Below are positions 1 through 7,529 of a DNA stretch of 64,000 nucleotides, piece after piece; positions within the stretch are counted from its first letter, which is position 1, and every line of letters starts with the position of its first letter. The notes under the pieces were generated by a model. That model was not told the origin of the DNA and searched no databases. It saw only the letters and a list, made by a program, of their open reading frames with translations. The stretch lies in assembly GCF_021440345.1 (NCBI RefSeq), contig NZ_JAKCNS010000035.1:1-64000 (forward strand), given 5' to 3'. This stretch comes from Kluyvera intermedia (GTDB taxonomy: Bacteria; Pseudomonadota; Gammaproteobacteria; Enterobacterales; Enterobacteriaceae). A program made the translations under genes and the position numbers.

Positions 1-3
1 TAT

Positions 4-21
4 ATTGCATATAAATTCACA
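4..21. promoter_or_regulatory. ARG box (ArgR operator) upstream of artJ
   Basis: The core TGCATATAAATTCA (6-19) matches the ArgR half-operator core TGAAT-wwww-ATTCA with one mismatch. ArgR normally binds two such boxes about 3 bp apart; no good second box follows, so the partner probably lies before the window start. artJ is a known ArgR-repressed gene in E. coli. The site is seen directly; its function is inferred. Confidence 0.6.
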
Positions 22-90
22 CAATGGCATTGTAACTCCATGCCACACGCAGGGCAGCATCCAACAAGTCAGACAGACAGGAGCACATCC

Positions 91-822
91 ATGAAAAAAT
101 TAGTATTGGCCGCCTTACTCGCCACCGTTGCCGCAGGCGCACATGCCGCAGATAAAATCAGCTTTGGCGTTTCCGCGACCTATCCTCCATTTGAATCAAT
201 GGATGCAAACAACCAGATTGTTGGCTTTGATATCGATCTGGCGAACGCGCTGTGCAAACAAATGCAGGCCGAATGTACCTTCACCAACCATGCGTTCGAC
301 AGCCTGATCCCGGCGCTGAAATTCAAAAAATACGACGCGGTAATTTCCGGTATGGATATCACGCCAGAACGTAGCAAACAGGTCTCCTTTACCGATGCTT
401 ACTACGCCAACTCCGCGCTGGTTATCGCCAAAAAAGGCGAGTACAAAAGCTTTGAAGACCTGAAAGGTAAACGTATCGGGATGGAAAACGGCACAACCCA
501 CCAGAAATACCTGATGGATAAACACCCGGAAGTGAAAACCGTGGCCTATGACAGCTACCAGAACGCGATTATTGACCTGAAAAACGGCCGTATCGATGGC
601 GTATTTGGCGATACCGCGGTGGTGAACGAGTGGCTGAAAACCAACCCGCAGCTGGGTGCAGCCACGCCGAAAGTGACTGACGCGCAGTACTTCGGTACCG
701 GCCTTGGCATCGCGGTTCGCCCGGACAACAAAGCGCTGTTGGAAAAACTCAACGGCGCGCTGAAAGCCATTAAAGCTGATGGCACCTACCAGAAAATCAG
801 CGACCAGTGGTTCCCGCAGTAA
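91..822 (+). CDS. artJ: Arginine-binding periplasmic protein ArtJ
   Basis: ArtJ is the high-affinity L-arginine-binding protein that delivers substrate to the ArtPQM ABC importer. The 243-residue product has an N-terminal signal peptide (positive MKK, hydrophobic core, cleavage expected after AHA near residue 19), followed by a family 3 solute-binding domain that opens KISFGVSATYPPFES. I chose the start at 91 because it follows AGGAG (79-83) by a normal distance and gives the E. coli ArtJ length. An in-frame ATG at 40 would put extra residues before the signal peptide. A strong terminator follows. Other art genes are not in the window. ArgR control is likely from the box at 4-21. Confidence 0.95.
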   Translation: MKKLVLAALLATVAAGAHAADKISFGVSATYPPFESMDANNQIVGFDIDLANALCKQMQAECTFTNHAFDSLIPALKFKKYDAVISGMDITPERSKQVSFTDAYYANSALVIAKKGEYKSFEDLKGKRIGMENGTTHQKYLMDKHPEVKTVAYDSYQNAIIDLKNGRIDGVFGDTAVVNEWLKTNPQLGAATPKVTDAQYFGTGLGIAVRPDNKALLEKLNGALKAIKADGTYQKISDQWFPQ

Positions 823-830
823 CAAATAAC

Positions 831-866
831 GCCCCGCTGAGCATCGCGCTCAGCGGGGCTTTTTTA
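831..866 (+). terminator. Rho-independent terminator of artJ
   Basis: A perfect 12-bp stem (831-842 with 848-859, loop ATCGC) is followed by six T, nine bases after the artJ stop codon. Confidence 0.92.
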
Positions 867-877
867 TCGCGGAACAT

Positions 878-2350
878 TTATAGTGGGACAAAGAAGCGGA
901 AACATGCGCCCGCAGAAGCCTCCATCAGTCGAATCCCCCCGCCGTGCAGCTCCAGCATTCTTCGAACAATCAGTAAGCCCAGACCACCGCGATTCTCCCG
1001 CACGCTCTTCGGGTTCAGTGCAGACGGCCGCTGGAATAGCTGATCGCGCAGTTCCTGCTCCACGCCAGGCCCACTGTCTGCAACTTCGACCTGTAGCTGT
1101 GAATCCTCCTGCCAGACTCGCAGGGAAATGGTTCCGCCGACCGGCGTATGGCGCACGGCGTTATCCAGCAGGTTGGTGACCACCCGCTCTATCATCGATA
1201 CATCGGCCAGCACCTGCGGTAATCCGCGCGGCATATCGACCTGCAGCTTCAGCTGCCGGGTTTCAATCGCCAGATCGAATTTCTGCGCCACGTCCTGAAT
1301 CAGCTCGCCAATGGCGAAGCGCTCCAGCTGCGGCTTGATGCCGCCATGCTCGAGCTTTGCCAGCTCAAATAGCTGCTGTGACAGGTGCCGCACCTTGTGT
1401 CCCTGCCGTAAAGCAATCGCCAGATACTGGCGGTTATCGGCCGGCGACAGCGTATCGGCCTTTATCGAGAGCGTCTCCAGATATCCCAGCAGAGAGGTCA
1501 GCGGCGTGCGTAAATCATGGGAAATATTGGCGATAAATTCGCGGCGCTGCCGGTCACTATCGGATAGCTGATCCCACTGGCTGGCGATTTTTCTCGCCAG
1601 CTCGATAAAGGTATTGCGCAAAATCGCCACTTCATTGGCTGGACTGCTTTCCAGTTCTTGCTGCGCCAGCTGTTTAATCGCGCTAATACTGTCCTGATCC
1701 AGCCCGCGAACATCTGCGGTCAGCTTTTTCACCGGGCGCGTCACCCAATACCAGACGGTCATCCCGGCCAGCAGGCCAAACAGCGCCACCAGTAGCAGAG
1801 ACCACGACAGCGTGCTCCACAGCGCCTCATGCCATGCAGTATCAGCCAGCGCGTTAAAAGCTTCGCCCTGTAAGATGATGTAGAGATAGCAGTGAAGCTG
1901 GCCATCGAGGCGCACCGGCGCGACGCTAAAGACCTTTTGCTTATCAACGCTGCGCGGGTCATCGCCGTAAACCGGCCAGGCCGCGCCGCCAAGAAAATCT
2001 TGTAGTGGCGCGATGGCAATGGTCTGTCGTTTCAGATGCCCTGCCGGCGCGGCATCGGCCAGCAGCTGTCCTTCCGGCGAGACCAGATAAAGTTCGACGC
2101 TGGGATTGAGCGTCATCAACCTGTCGAACAAGGTTTTCAGCGTCTGACGATTGACGTTACCTTGCTCATCAAGCAGCGGCTCGCTGTTGACGATTTGCTG
2201 CGCCAGCCCAGCCGACAGACGCTGCACCATCGCATTCCCGTACTGGCTGCTGCTGTAGAGCTGCACGCTGCATACCGCCACGGCGCAGAGCAGCAAAATG
2301 GAGGTGAACACCAGGGTTAACCGCTGGCTGAGGCTCAATCGACGGATCAT
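878..2350 (-). CDS. Two-component sensor histidine kinase (HAMP, HisKA, HATPase)
   Basis: A 490-residue membrane sensor kinase of the OmpR-partner type. Membrane segments lie near residues 12-32 and 178-203, flanking a periplasmic sensor region of about 145 residues. A HAMP linker begins at about 204. The H box ISHDLRTPLTSLL has phospho-acceptor His278. The N box NLLDN is at 393-397, and the G boxes DSGPG (425-429) and RGGLGL (454-459) form the ATP site. It overlaps the upstream response regulator by 4 bp (ATGA), so the two are translationally coupled. The gene pair is divergent from the cytochrome/molybdoenzyme/Met-rich operon, which it most likely controls. No specific family name is recognised; the signal sensed is unknown. 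Confidence 0.9.
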   Translation of the reverse strand: MIRRLSLSQRLTLVFTSILLLCAVAVCSVQLYSSSQYGNAMVQRLSAGLAQQIVNSEPLLDEQGNVNRQTLKTLFDRLMTLNPSVELYLVSPEGQLLADAAPAGHLKRQTIAIAPLQDFLGGAAWPVYGDDPRSVDKQKVFSVAPVRLDGQLHCYLYIILQGEAFNALADTAWHEALWSTLSWSLLLVALFGLLAGMTVWYWVTRPVKKLTADVRGLDQDSISAIKQLAQQELESSPANEVAILRNTFIELARKIASQWDQLSDSDRQRREFIANISHDLRTPLTSLLGYLETLSIKADTLSPADNRQYLAIALRQGHKVRHLSQQLFELAKLEHGGIKPQLERFAIGELIQDVAQKFDLAIETRQLKLQVDMPRGLPQVLADVSMIERVVTNLLDNAVRHTPVGGTISLRVWQEDSQLQVEVADSGPGVEQELRDQLFQRPSALNPKSVRENRGGLGLLIVRRMLELHGGGIRLMEASAGACFRFFVPL

Positions 2351-3069
2351 GGCACAGACTCCGTTTTTTCGGTGGCGAATTTATAGCCTTTTCCCCAGAC
2401 GGTCAGAATGATTTCCGGCTCGGCGGGATCGCGCTCAATCTTAATCCGCAGGCGGTTGATGTGAGTATTGACGGTGTGCTCATAGCCTTCGTGCTGATAG
2501 CCCCACACCCGGTCGAGCAACGATAAGCGGGAAAACACCTCGCCCGGATGGCGCGCAAACCAGTACAACAGGTCGAATTCGCGCGGCGTCAGTTCCACTG
2601 GCTCACCGCGCAGACGCACTTCCCGCGACAGCGGTTCAATGTCGAGACCGTGACAGGCTATCGAGCCGCTTTCCAGACGGATGTTTTGCCCCATCGCCTC
2701 CTGACGGCGAAACAGCGCTTTAACCCTGGCAATCAGCTCCAGCACGGAAAAGGGTTTCGGCAGATAGTCGTCGGCCCCCATCTCCAGCCCCAGCACCCGG
2801 TGCGTTTCGCTGGTGCGGGCGCTGATAATAATCACCGGCAGATAGCGCGTCATCTGACGGATACGTCGACAAATCTCCAGCCCGTCAACGCCCGGCAGCA
2901 TTAAATCGAGGATCACCGCGTCCCAGCTCTGTTTTTCAAGCTGCACCAGCGCCTGATTGCCATCGGCTTCATGCACTATCTGATAGCCCTCATCCTGCAA
3001 GTTGAGTTGCAGCAATGTGGCGATGTCACGGTCGTCTTCAACCAGCAGTATTTTCTTTGCGCTATTCAT
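2347..3069 (-). CDS. OmpR-family response regulator
   Basis: A 240-residue regulator with an N-terminal receiver domain (acidic D12/D13, phospho-acceptor Asp55 in VILDLMLPG, Lys near 104 in LPKPF) and a C-terminal winged-helix DNA-binding domain ending with the typical VWGKGYKF signature. It is the first gene of a two-gene unit with the kinase downstream (4-bp ATGA overlap). Its 5' end faces the operon at 3208-4912 across about 140 bp, the usual arrangement for a regulator and its target. It is not one of the standard E. coli regulators of this chromosomal region, where no such gene exists between artJ and rlmC, so it is accessory. Confidence 0.9.
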   Translation of the reverse strand: MNSAKKILLVEDDRDIATLLQLNLQDEGYQIVHEADGNQALVQLEKQSWDAVILDLMLPGVDGLEICRRIRQMTRYLPVIIISARTSETHRVLGLEMGADDYLPKPFSVLELIARVKALFRRQEAMGQNIRLESGSIACHGLDIEPLSREVRLRGEPVELTPREFDLLYWFARHPGEVFSRLSLLDRVWGYQHEGYEHTVNTHINRLRIKIERDPAEPEIILTVWGKGYKFATEKTESVP

Positions 3070-3178
3070 GAGTCTTCACCGACAGTCTTTTCTCAAGCTT
3101 AACGCAGGCGAGCGCGGCAAGTTATCACATTTTATTTAAACTTCCGTGAGGATCTGGTGATAGGAAACCGCGCATGCT

Positions 3179-3195
3179 GTGAACATGTCATTCAC
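3179..3195. promoter_or_regulatory. Inverted repeat in the leader of the cytochrome/molybdoenzyme operon
   Basis: GTGAA (3179-3183) and TTCAC (3191-3195) form a dyad spaced by 7 bp, 12 bp before the operon's first start codon and in the intergenic region shared with the response regulator. It could be a regulator site or an mRNA structure; only the symmetry is seen. Confidence 0.3.
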
Positions 3196-3207
3196 GGAGA
3201 GCCGGCC

Positions 3208-3807
3208 ATGTCCTCATCGCGTCCTGCAAACATTCACCCGCTGTGGCTGCGCTGCTGCCACTGGGTTAACGCTATCGCCATCGCCGGTATGCTGTTTAGC
3301 GGCTGGCGCATCTACAACGCTTCCCCGCTGTTTGATTTTACCTTTCCGGCCAGCCTCACGCTCGGCGGCTGGCTTGGCGGCGCATTGCAGTGGCATTTCG
3401 CCATGATGTGGGTGCTGGGCATCAATGCGCTGGTGTATTTGACGCTCGGCATCATCACCGGGCGTTTTCAGCGCAAATTCTTCCCGCTTTCCCTTCGCGA
3501 GCTTTTCGATGACCTGCGCCAGGCGCTACGTGGCAAGCTCCAGCACGCCGACCTTAGCCACTACAACGCCGTGCAGAAACTTGCCTATCTGGGCGTCATT
3601 TTACTGGGTATCGGTCTGGTGCTGTCGGGCCTGGTGCTGTGGAAATCGGTGCAGTTTCCGCTGCTACGTGAACTGCTCGGCGGCTATAAAACCGCCCGCT
3701 ATATCCATTTCTTCTGTATGAGCGCGATGGGCCTGTTTGTGGTCATTCATCTGCTGATGGTTTTGCTGGTGCCACGGACATTACTCGCCATACTGCGTGG
3801 ACGCTAA
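3208..3807 (+). CDS. Membrane cytochrome b561-type subunit
   Basis: A 199-residue integral membrane protein of the Ni-hydrogenase/cytochrome b561 family, with four to five predicted membrane helices. Candidate haem-ligand histidines are His10 and His18 (HPLWLRCCHW), the His of QWHFAMMW, and the two His of the last helices (ARYIHFF and VVIHLL). Its likely role is to pass quinol electrons across the inner membrane to the molybdoenzyme encoded 11 bp downstream, as MsrQ does for MsrP, although it is not an MsrQ sequence. The start at 3208 follows ACGGAGA; an in-frame upstream ATG at 3157 lacks a clear ribosome site and adds a Cys-rich stretch unlike the family. Confidence 0.82.
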   Translation: MSSSRPANIHPLWLRCCHWVNAIAIAGMLFSGWRIYNASPLFDFTFPASLTLGGWLGGALQWHFAMMWVLGINALVYLTLGIITGRFQRKFFPLSLRELFDDLRQALRGKLQHADLSHYNAVQKLAYLGVILLGIGLVLSGLVLWKSVQFPLLRELLGGYKTARYIHFFCMSAMGLFVVIHLLMVLLVPRTLLAILRGR

Positions 3808-3817
3808 GGATAACAAG

Positions 3818-4588
3818 ATGAAAAAACCGACCTTTCTTTCCGCCAGCGATAAACAGTATCTGCTGAAAGATGCCGAAAAGTTATTAAGTCCGGATCGCCG
3901 CCGCCTGCTGCGCCAGGGCCTGACGCTCGGCGGCATCATGATGCTGACCGGGTGCGACATTAGCGATAACGAAAGCATAGAAACGGCGTTGTCCCGCATG
4001 TCCCGCTTTAACGACCGCGTACAGGGCTTCCTGTTTAGCGACCGCGACCTGGCACCGGAATACCGCGAGTCGCAAATCACGCGGCCCTTCCCGTTTAACG
4101 CCTTTTATGGCCCCGAGGATATCCCCAAAGTGGACGGTCGTGATTACCAACTGGAGATCCGCGGCCTGGTACAGACGACAAAAAGCTGGAGCTTAACCGA
4201 GCTTTATCACATGCAGCAGGTCAGCCAAATCACCCGCCATATCTGCGTCGAAGGCTGGAGCGCTATCGGCAAATGGGGCGGCGTGCCTTTCCGCCAATTC
4301 CTGGGGCTGATTGGCGCCGATAAGCGCGCCAAATATGTCAGCTTCCGCTGCGCGGATGATTACTACACCAGCATCGATATGGCCACCGCGCTTCATCCCC
4401 AGACGCTGCTGGCCTTAACCTGGGATAACCGCATTCTGCCCCCCGAGTACGGTTATCCGATGAAAATCCGTATTCCGACCAAGCTCGGATACAAAAACCC
4501 GAAGCACGTTGTATCTATCGAAATCACCAATCGTTTCCCGGGCGGTTACTGGGAAGACCAGGGCTACAACTGGTTTGGTGGAAGTTAA
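3818..4588 (+). CDS. Molybdopterin-dependent oxidoreductase, sulfite oxidase/MsrP fold, Tat lipoprotein
   Basis: A 256-residue protein with the oxidoreductase molybdopterin-binding domain of the sulfite oxidase/YedY (MsrP) superfamily. Cys143 in HICVEGWSAIGKWGGV is the expected molybdenum ligand. The N-terminus carries a twin-arginine stretch (Arg27-29) followed by a hydrophobic run and a lipobox LTGC, with lipidation expected at Cys46. Asp47 at position +2 is the classical inner-membrane retention signal. I therefore expect a Tat-exported lipoprotein anchored on the periplasmic face of the inner membrane, beside its cytochrome partner. The start at 3818 follows AAGGA; the upstream in-frame start at 3797 overlaps the cytochrome gene. 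The substrate is not shown by sequence; methionine sulfoxide is plausible from the Met-rich neighbour. Confidence 0.85.
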   Translation: MKKPTFLSASDKQYLLKDAEKLLSPDRRRLLRQGLTLGGIMMLTGCDISDNESIETALSRMSRFNDRVQGFLFSDRDLAPEYRESQITRPFPFNAFYGPEDIPKVDGRDYQLEIRGLVQTTKSWSLTELYHMQQVSQITRHICVEGWSAIGKWGGVPFRQFLGLIGADKRAKYVSFRCADDYYTSIDMATALHPQTLLALTWDNRILPPEYGYPMKIRIPTKLGYKNPKHVVSIEITNRFPGGYWEDQGYNWFGGS

Positions 4589-4618
4589 TCCCTAACGCAA
4601 AAATGATGAGGAAATACC

Positions 4619-4912
4619 ATGAAAAAGATGATGATTGCCGCTGCTGCTCTGTCCGCCCTGTTTATGGTGAACGTTCAGGCCGCCGACAGCATGAGCAAAG
4701 ATGCGATGCATAAAGACGGTATGGCGATGTCCCACGATGGCATGGCCAAAGACGGCATGGCGAAACCGCACGACAAAATGTGTAAAGACGGCATGTGTAA
4801 GGATGGAATGGCAAAAGACGGTATGCACAAAGACGGAATGAAAAAGGACAAGATGGGCAAAATGGATAACATGGCGAAAGATGGCATGAAAAAAGACGCG
4901 ATGAGTCAGTAA
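4619..4912 (+). CDS. Secreted Met-rich pentapeptide MxKDx repeat protein
   Basis: A 97-residue protein with a signal peptide (1-21, cleavage after VQA). The mature 76 residues are almost entirely pentads of the form M-[AKHC]-K-D-G, with 16 Met, 4 His and 2 Cys, and no hydrophobic core, so it is probably unfolded in the periplasm. This is the pentapeptide MXKDX repeat family. It is the last gene of the operon after the molybdoenzyme (30-bp gap) and has a GAGG ribosome site. Proposed roles are a sacrificial methionine pool for reactive chlorine or oxygen species, kept reduced by the adjacent MsrP-like enzyme, or Cu/Ag binding through Met and His. Function is inferred from composition and context only. 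Confidence 0.85.
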   Translation: MKKMMIAAAALSALFMVNVQAADSMSKDAMHKDGMAMSHDGMAKDGMAKPHDKMCKDGMCKDGMAKDGMHKDGMKKDKMGKMDNMAKDGMKKDAMSQ

Positions 4913-4920
4913 GCCCTACG

Positions 4921-4960
4921 GTGATAACCCGGCGGCGATGGCCTGCCGGGCTGTCATCAC
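4921..4960. other. Stem-loop in the convergent gap before rlmC
   Basis: CCCGGC (4928-4933) pairs with GCCGGG (4945-4950), with an outer GTGAT/ATCAC arm. No T tract follows on either strand, so this is at best a weak or Rho-assisted terminator for the Met-rich operon and rlmC. Confidence 0.35.
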
Positions 4961-4964
4961 CGCG

Positions 4965-6092
4965 TTAGATACGTACTAACAGCGTCAGCACTTCGTAATG
5001 CGCGGTGTGCGGGAACATATCGAACAGCTGTACCCGCTCGACGCGGTAGCCCGTCAGGTGAGCGAAATCCTTCGCCATGGTCTGCGCATTACAGCTTGAG
5101 TAAACGATGTACTCCGGCGCCATCTCGCTAAGATAATCACACAGCGCTTTGCCAATCCCGCGACGCGGCGGGTTAACCAGCACCAGCTGCGGGACTTCAC
5201 CCTGGGCGGTGGCAAACTGTGTCGAATCCAGCGCCTGGAACTGTAACTTATCCAGCCCCAGCTGCGCCGCCGACTGTTTGGCGCAGGCAATGGCCTCGGG
5301 GGCAATTTCAATCCCGGTCAGCGTCATCTCCGGCGTGGCGCAGTGCAGGCCAAATCCGCCCACACCGCAGAACAGATCCCACATATGATTGACCGGCAGC
5401 GCCCTTACCCAGTCACGCGCCGTGGCATACAACTCGCTGGCGACCGTTGGATTAGTCTGGAAGAAACTTTGTGGGCGGATCCACAGCGGCACGCCGTTGA
5501 AGGTCTCCGCTAGCGCTTGCTGTTCGGTGAAGAAGATCTCCTGCTCACCTTCCATAATCGCCATATGCACCGGCTGGATATTCGCGGTGATGACTTTAAG
5601 CTGTGGCAGCTGCGCCTGCAGCCACGGCAGCGCCGCGCGCAGTTGCGCCAACTTGTCCTGCGAGCGCAGCACGAAGCGCAGCATCATGCCGCCATCCTGC
5701 TGGCTTTCGGTTAACAGCAAATATTTCAGCTCGCCGCGCTTGCGCGCCACGTTATACGGCGTCAGCCCGGCGCGGGCGATAAATGGCTTCAGGACGGCAA
5801 ATACCGGCGCGAAGCTGGCGGGATAGAGCGGGCAATCCGTAAGATCTTCCGGCGTGCCATCACGGTGTAGCATGCCAAGCAGCGGTTTTTCGACGCTGCC
5901 GCTAACCACCATTTTGGCTTTATTGCGAAAACCCTGTTCCGGGCCGCAGACGGGTGCGCACCAGTCGCCAACGGCAAAGTCCGCCAGCAGCGTCTGGAGA
6001 TCGGCCGTTTTGGCCGCAAGTTGCTCGGAAATCGGTCGTTCAATCCACTGACATGAACGACAACGATCGGCATCATAAAGTGCGCACTGCAT
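4965..6092 (-). CDS. rlmC: 23S rRNA (uracil(747)-C5)-methyltransferase RlmC
   Basis: A 375-residue class I SAM methyltransferase of the TrmA/RlmD family, equal in length to E. coli RlmC (RumB). It makes m5U747 in 23S rRNA. Early cysteines (Cys3, and CRSC at 11-14) plus a later Cys (DCPLYP) provide the iron-sulfur cluster of this family. The SAM-binding motif is [13 protein letters not shown], and the catalytic cysteine lies in [10 protein letters not shown] near the C-terminus, after the NPPRRG motif. It is adjacent to ybjO, as in E. coli, and convergent with the accessory operon. Confidence 0.97.
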   Translation of the reverse strand: MQCALYDADRCRSCQWIERPISEQLAAKTADLQTLLADFAVGDWCAPVCGPEQGFRNKAKMVVSGSVEKPLLGMLHRDGTPEDLTDCPLYPASFAPVFAVLKPFIARAGLTPYNVARKRGELKYLLLTESQQDGGMMLRFVLRSQDKLAQLRAALPWLQAQLPQLKVITANIQPVHMAIMEGEQEIFFTEQQALAETFNGVPLWIRPQSFFQTNPTVASELYATARDWVRALPVNHMWDLFCGVGGFGLHCATPEMTLTGIEIAPEAIACAKQSAAQLGLDKLQFQALDSTQFATAQGEVPQLVLVNPPRRGIGKALCDYLSEMAPEYIVYSSCNAQTMAKDFAHLTGYRVERVQLFDMFPHTAHYEVLTLLVRI

Positions 6093-6134
6093 ACAAAGAC
6101 CTTCACAAAAACGGGGGCGTGGATTGTATCACCG

Positions 6135-6623
6135 TTATTGTAAGCGGAAAAATCGCCGCGAGGCAGCGGGGACAAAAAGCAGGAGTAAGACCAGCAGATC
6201 CGGCATTTTCTGCATGACCAGCGAACGGAAAATCTCGCGTTTAGTCTCTCCGGCAATACTGAACAGCTCCGGATAACCATAGCCGAGCGAGGCGGCCCAC
6301 AGATAGCTGGCGGCAATCACCTGGGTCAGTAAATAGACCCAGCGCGCCCAATTACGCCCTTTTACCAACGAAAATGCGCAGCCAATCTCAACGAAAACCA
6401 GCAGCAGGCTGCTTAGAAATACCAGCGTCAGCGTCCAGGTTTGTACGCTGCGATGAATAAAATCGCCAATTCCGGCAAGCCCCAGCAGGTTTAAGATCAT
6501 CAACAGATCGAGGCAGCGGATTAAAATAATCGCGAGCGCGGCCACCTGCACCAAAGCAGGCACATTCAGGCGGGCGTGCGACCGTCGAGTTCGAGTAAAC
6601 AATTCCAATGTATCGCCTTCCAT
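6135..6623 (-). CDS. ybjO: Inner membrane protein YbjO (DUF2593)
   Basis: A 162-residue protein of unknown function with about four hydrophobic membrane segments and a basic N-terminus, co-linear with and the same length as E. coli YbjO. It lies between the pot operon and rlmC. The start at 6623 is chosen by homology, but it immediately follows the T tract of a strong hairpin and has no ribosome site in front. GGAAGG occurs just after that ATG, positioned for a TTG at codon 6, so translation may begin slightly later. Family membership is sure; the exact start is not. Confidence 0.88.
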   Translation of the reverse strand: MEGDTLELFTRTRRSHARLNVPALVQVAALAIILIRCLDLLMILNLLGLAGIGDFIHRSVQTWTLTLVFLSSLLLVFVEIGCAFSLVKGRNWARWVYLLTQVIAASYLWAASLGYGYPELFSIAGETKREIFRSLVMQKMPDLLVLLLLFVPAASRRFFRLQ

Positions 6624-6654
6624 GAAAACGATGCCGCGAACGTTCGCGGCATCG
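6624..6654 (-). terminator. Terminator of the potFGHI operon
   Basis: A perfect 26-bp palindrome (6629-6654) has 12-bp arms around CG and, read on the minus strand, ends in TTTTC directly after potI and directly before the ybjO start codon. Confidence 0.8.
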
Positions 6655-6683
6655 ACTGCATATCCGTATCGATTTTAAGTGGA

Positions 6684-7529
6684 TTATCCGCGTCTTGCAC
6701 GTTGGATATCGCGCACCCGCTGTTTTTCTGCGCGTGCCATCAGATACCAGGCGATTAATCCGACAATTCCTACTACGCCTAAAATCAGCGATGCCAGGGC
6801 GTTGATCTCCGGATTCACCCCCATACGTACGCTGGAGAACACCAGCATCGGTAAAGTGGTTGCTCCGGGGCCGGACACAAAGCTGGCGATCACCAGGTCA
6901 TCCAGCGACAGGGTAAACGCCAGCAACCAGCCGGAGATAACCGCCGGCATAATCATCGGCAGCGTAATGATGAAAAACACCTTCAGCGGCGTGGCACCCA
7001 GATCCATCGCCGCCTCTTCTATCGAACGATCGAGTTCACGCAGCCGCGAGGAGATCACCACCGCGACATAAGCAGTACAGAAAGTCACGTGCGCCAGCCA
7101 AATGGTGAGCATGCCGCGATCCGCCGGCCAGCCGATGGCGTGCGCCAGCGCGACAAACAGCAGCAGCAGCGACAGCCCGGTAATGACGTCCGGCATAACC
7201 AGCGGCGCAGTTATCATAAAGGCAAAGCCATTAGACCCGCGGAATCGGCCAAAGCGCACCATCACCATCGCCGCGATGGTGCCAAGAATAGCCGCCATCG
7301 TTGCCGCCGCCGCGGCAATGGTTAGACTCAGCCCCACCGCGCTCATCATCGCGTCATCGCGAAACAGCTCGCCGTACCAGCGCGTCGACCAGCCCGCCCA
7401 CACGGTTACCAGCTTCGAGCTGTTAAACGAGTAGATGACCAGCATCAACATCGGTGCGTAGAGGAACGTAAACCCAATCACCAGAATCAGGATGCGCCAC
7501 GGCGAGCGCACGACCGGTAAGTAATTCAT
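6684..7529 (-). CDS. potI: Putrescine ABC transporter permease PotI
   Basis: A 281-residue inner-membrane permease with six predicted helices and the BPD_transp_1 domain. It carries the cytoplasmic EAA loop (EEAAMDLGATPLKVFFIITLP) that contacts the ATPase PotG. It forms the channel heterodimer with PotH in the PotFGHI putrescine importer. Its start overlaps the potH stop by 4 bp, so the two are translationally coupled. It is the last gene of the operon and is followed by a strong terminator. Confidence 0.97.
   Translation of the reverse strand: MNYLPVVRSPWRILILVIGFTFLYAPMLMLVIYSFNSSKLVTVWAGWSTRWYGELFRDDAMMSAVGLSLTIAAAAATMAAILGTIAAMVMVRFGRFRGSNGFAFMITAPLVMPDVITGLSLLLLFVALAHAIGWPADRGMLTIWLAHVTFCTAYVAVVISSRLRELDRSIEEAAMDLGATPLKVFFIITLPMIMPAVISGWLLAFTLSLDDLVIASFVSGPGATTLPMLVFSSVRMGVNPEINALASLILGVVGIVGLIAWYLMARAEKQRVRDIQRARRG

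Noticed and set aside
4682-4909. CRISPR-like or non-coding tandem repeat
   Set aside because: The periodicity is 15 bp, in frame, and encodes MxKDx pentads after a signal peptide; it is a protein repeat, not spacers and repeats.
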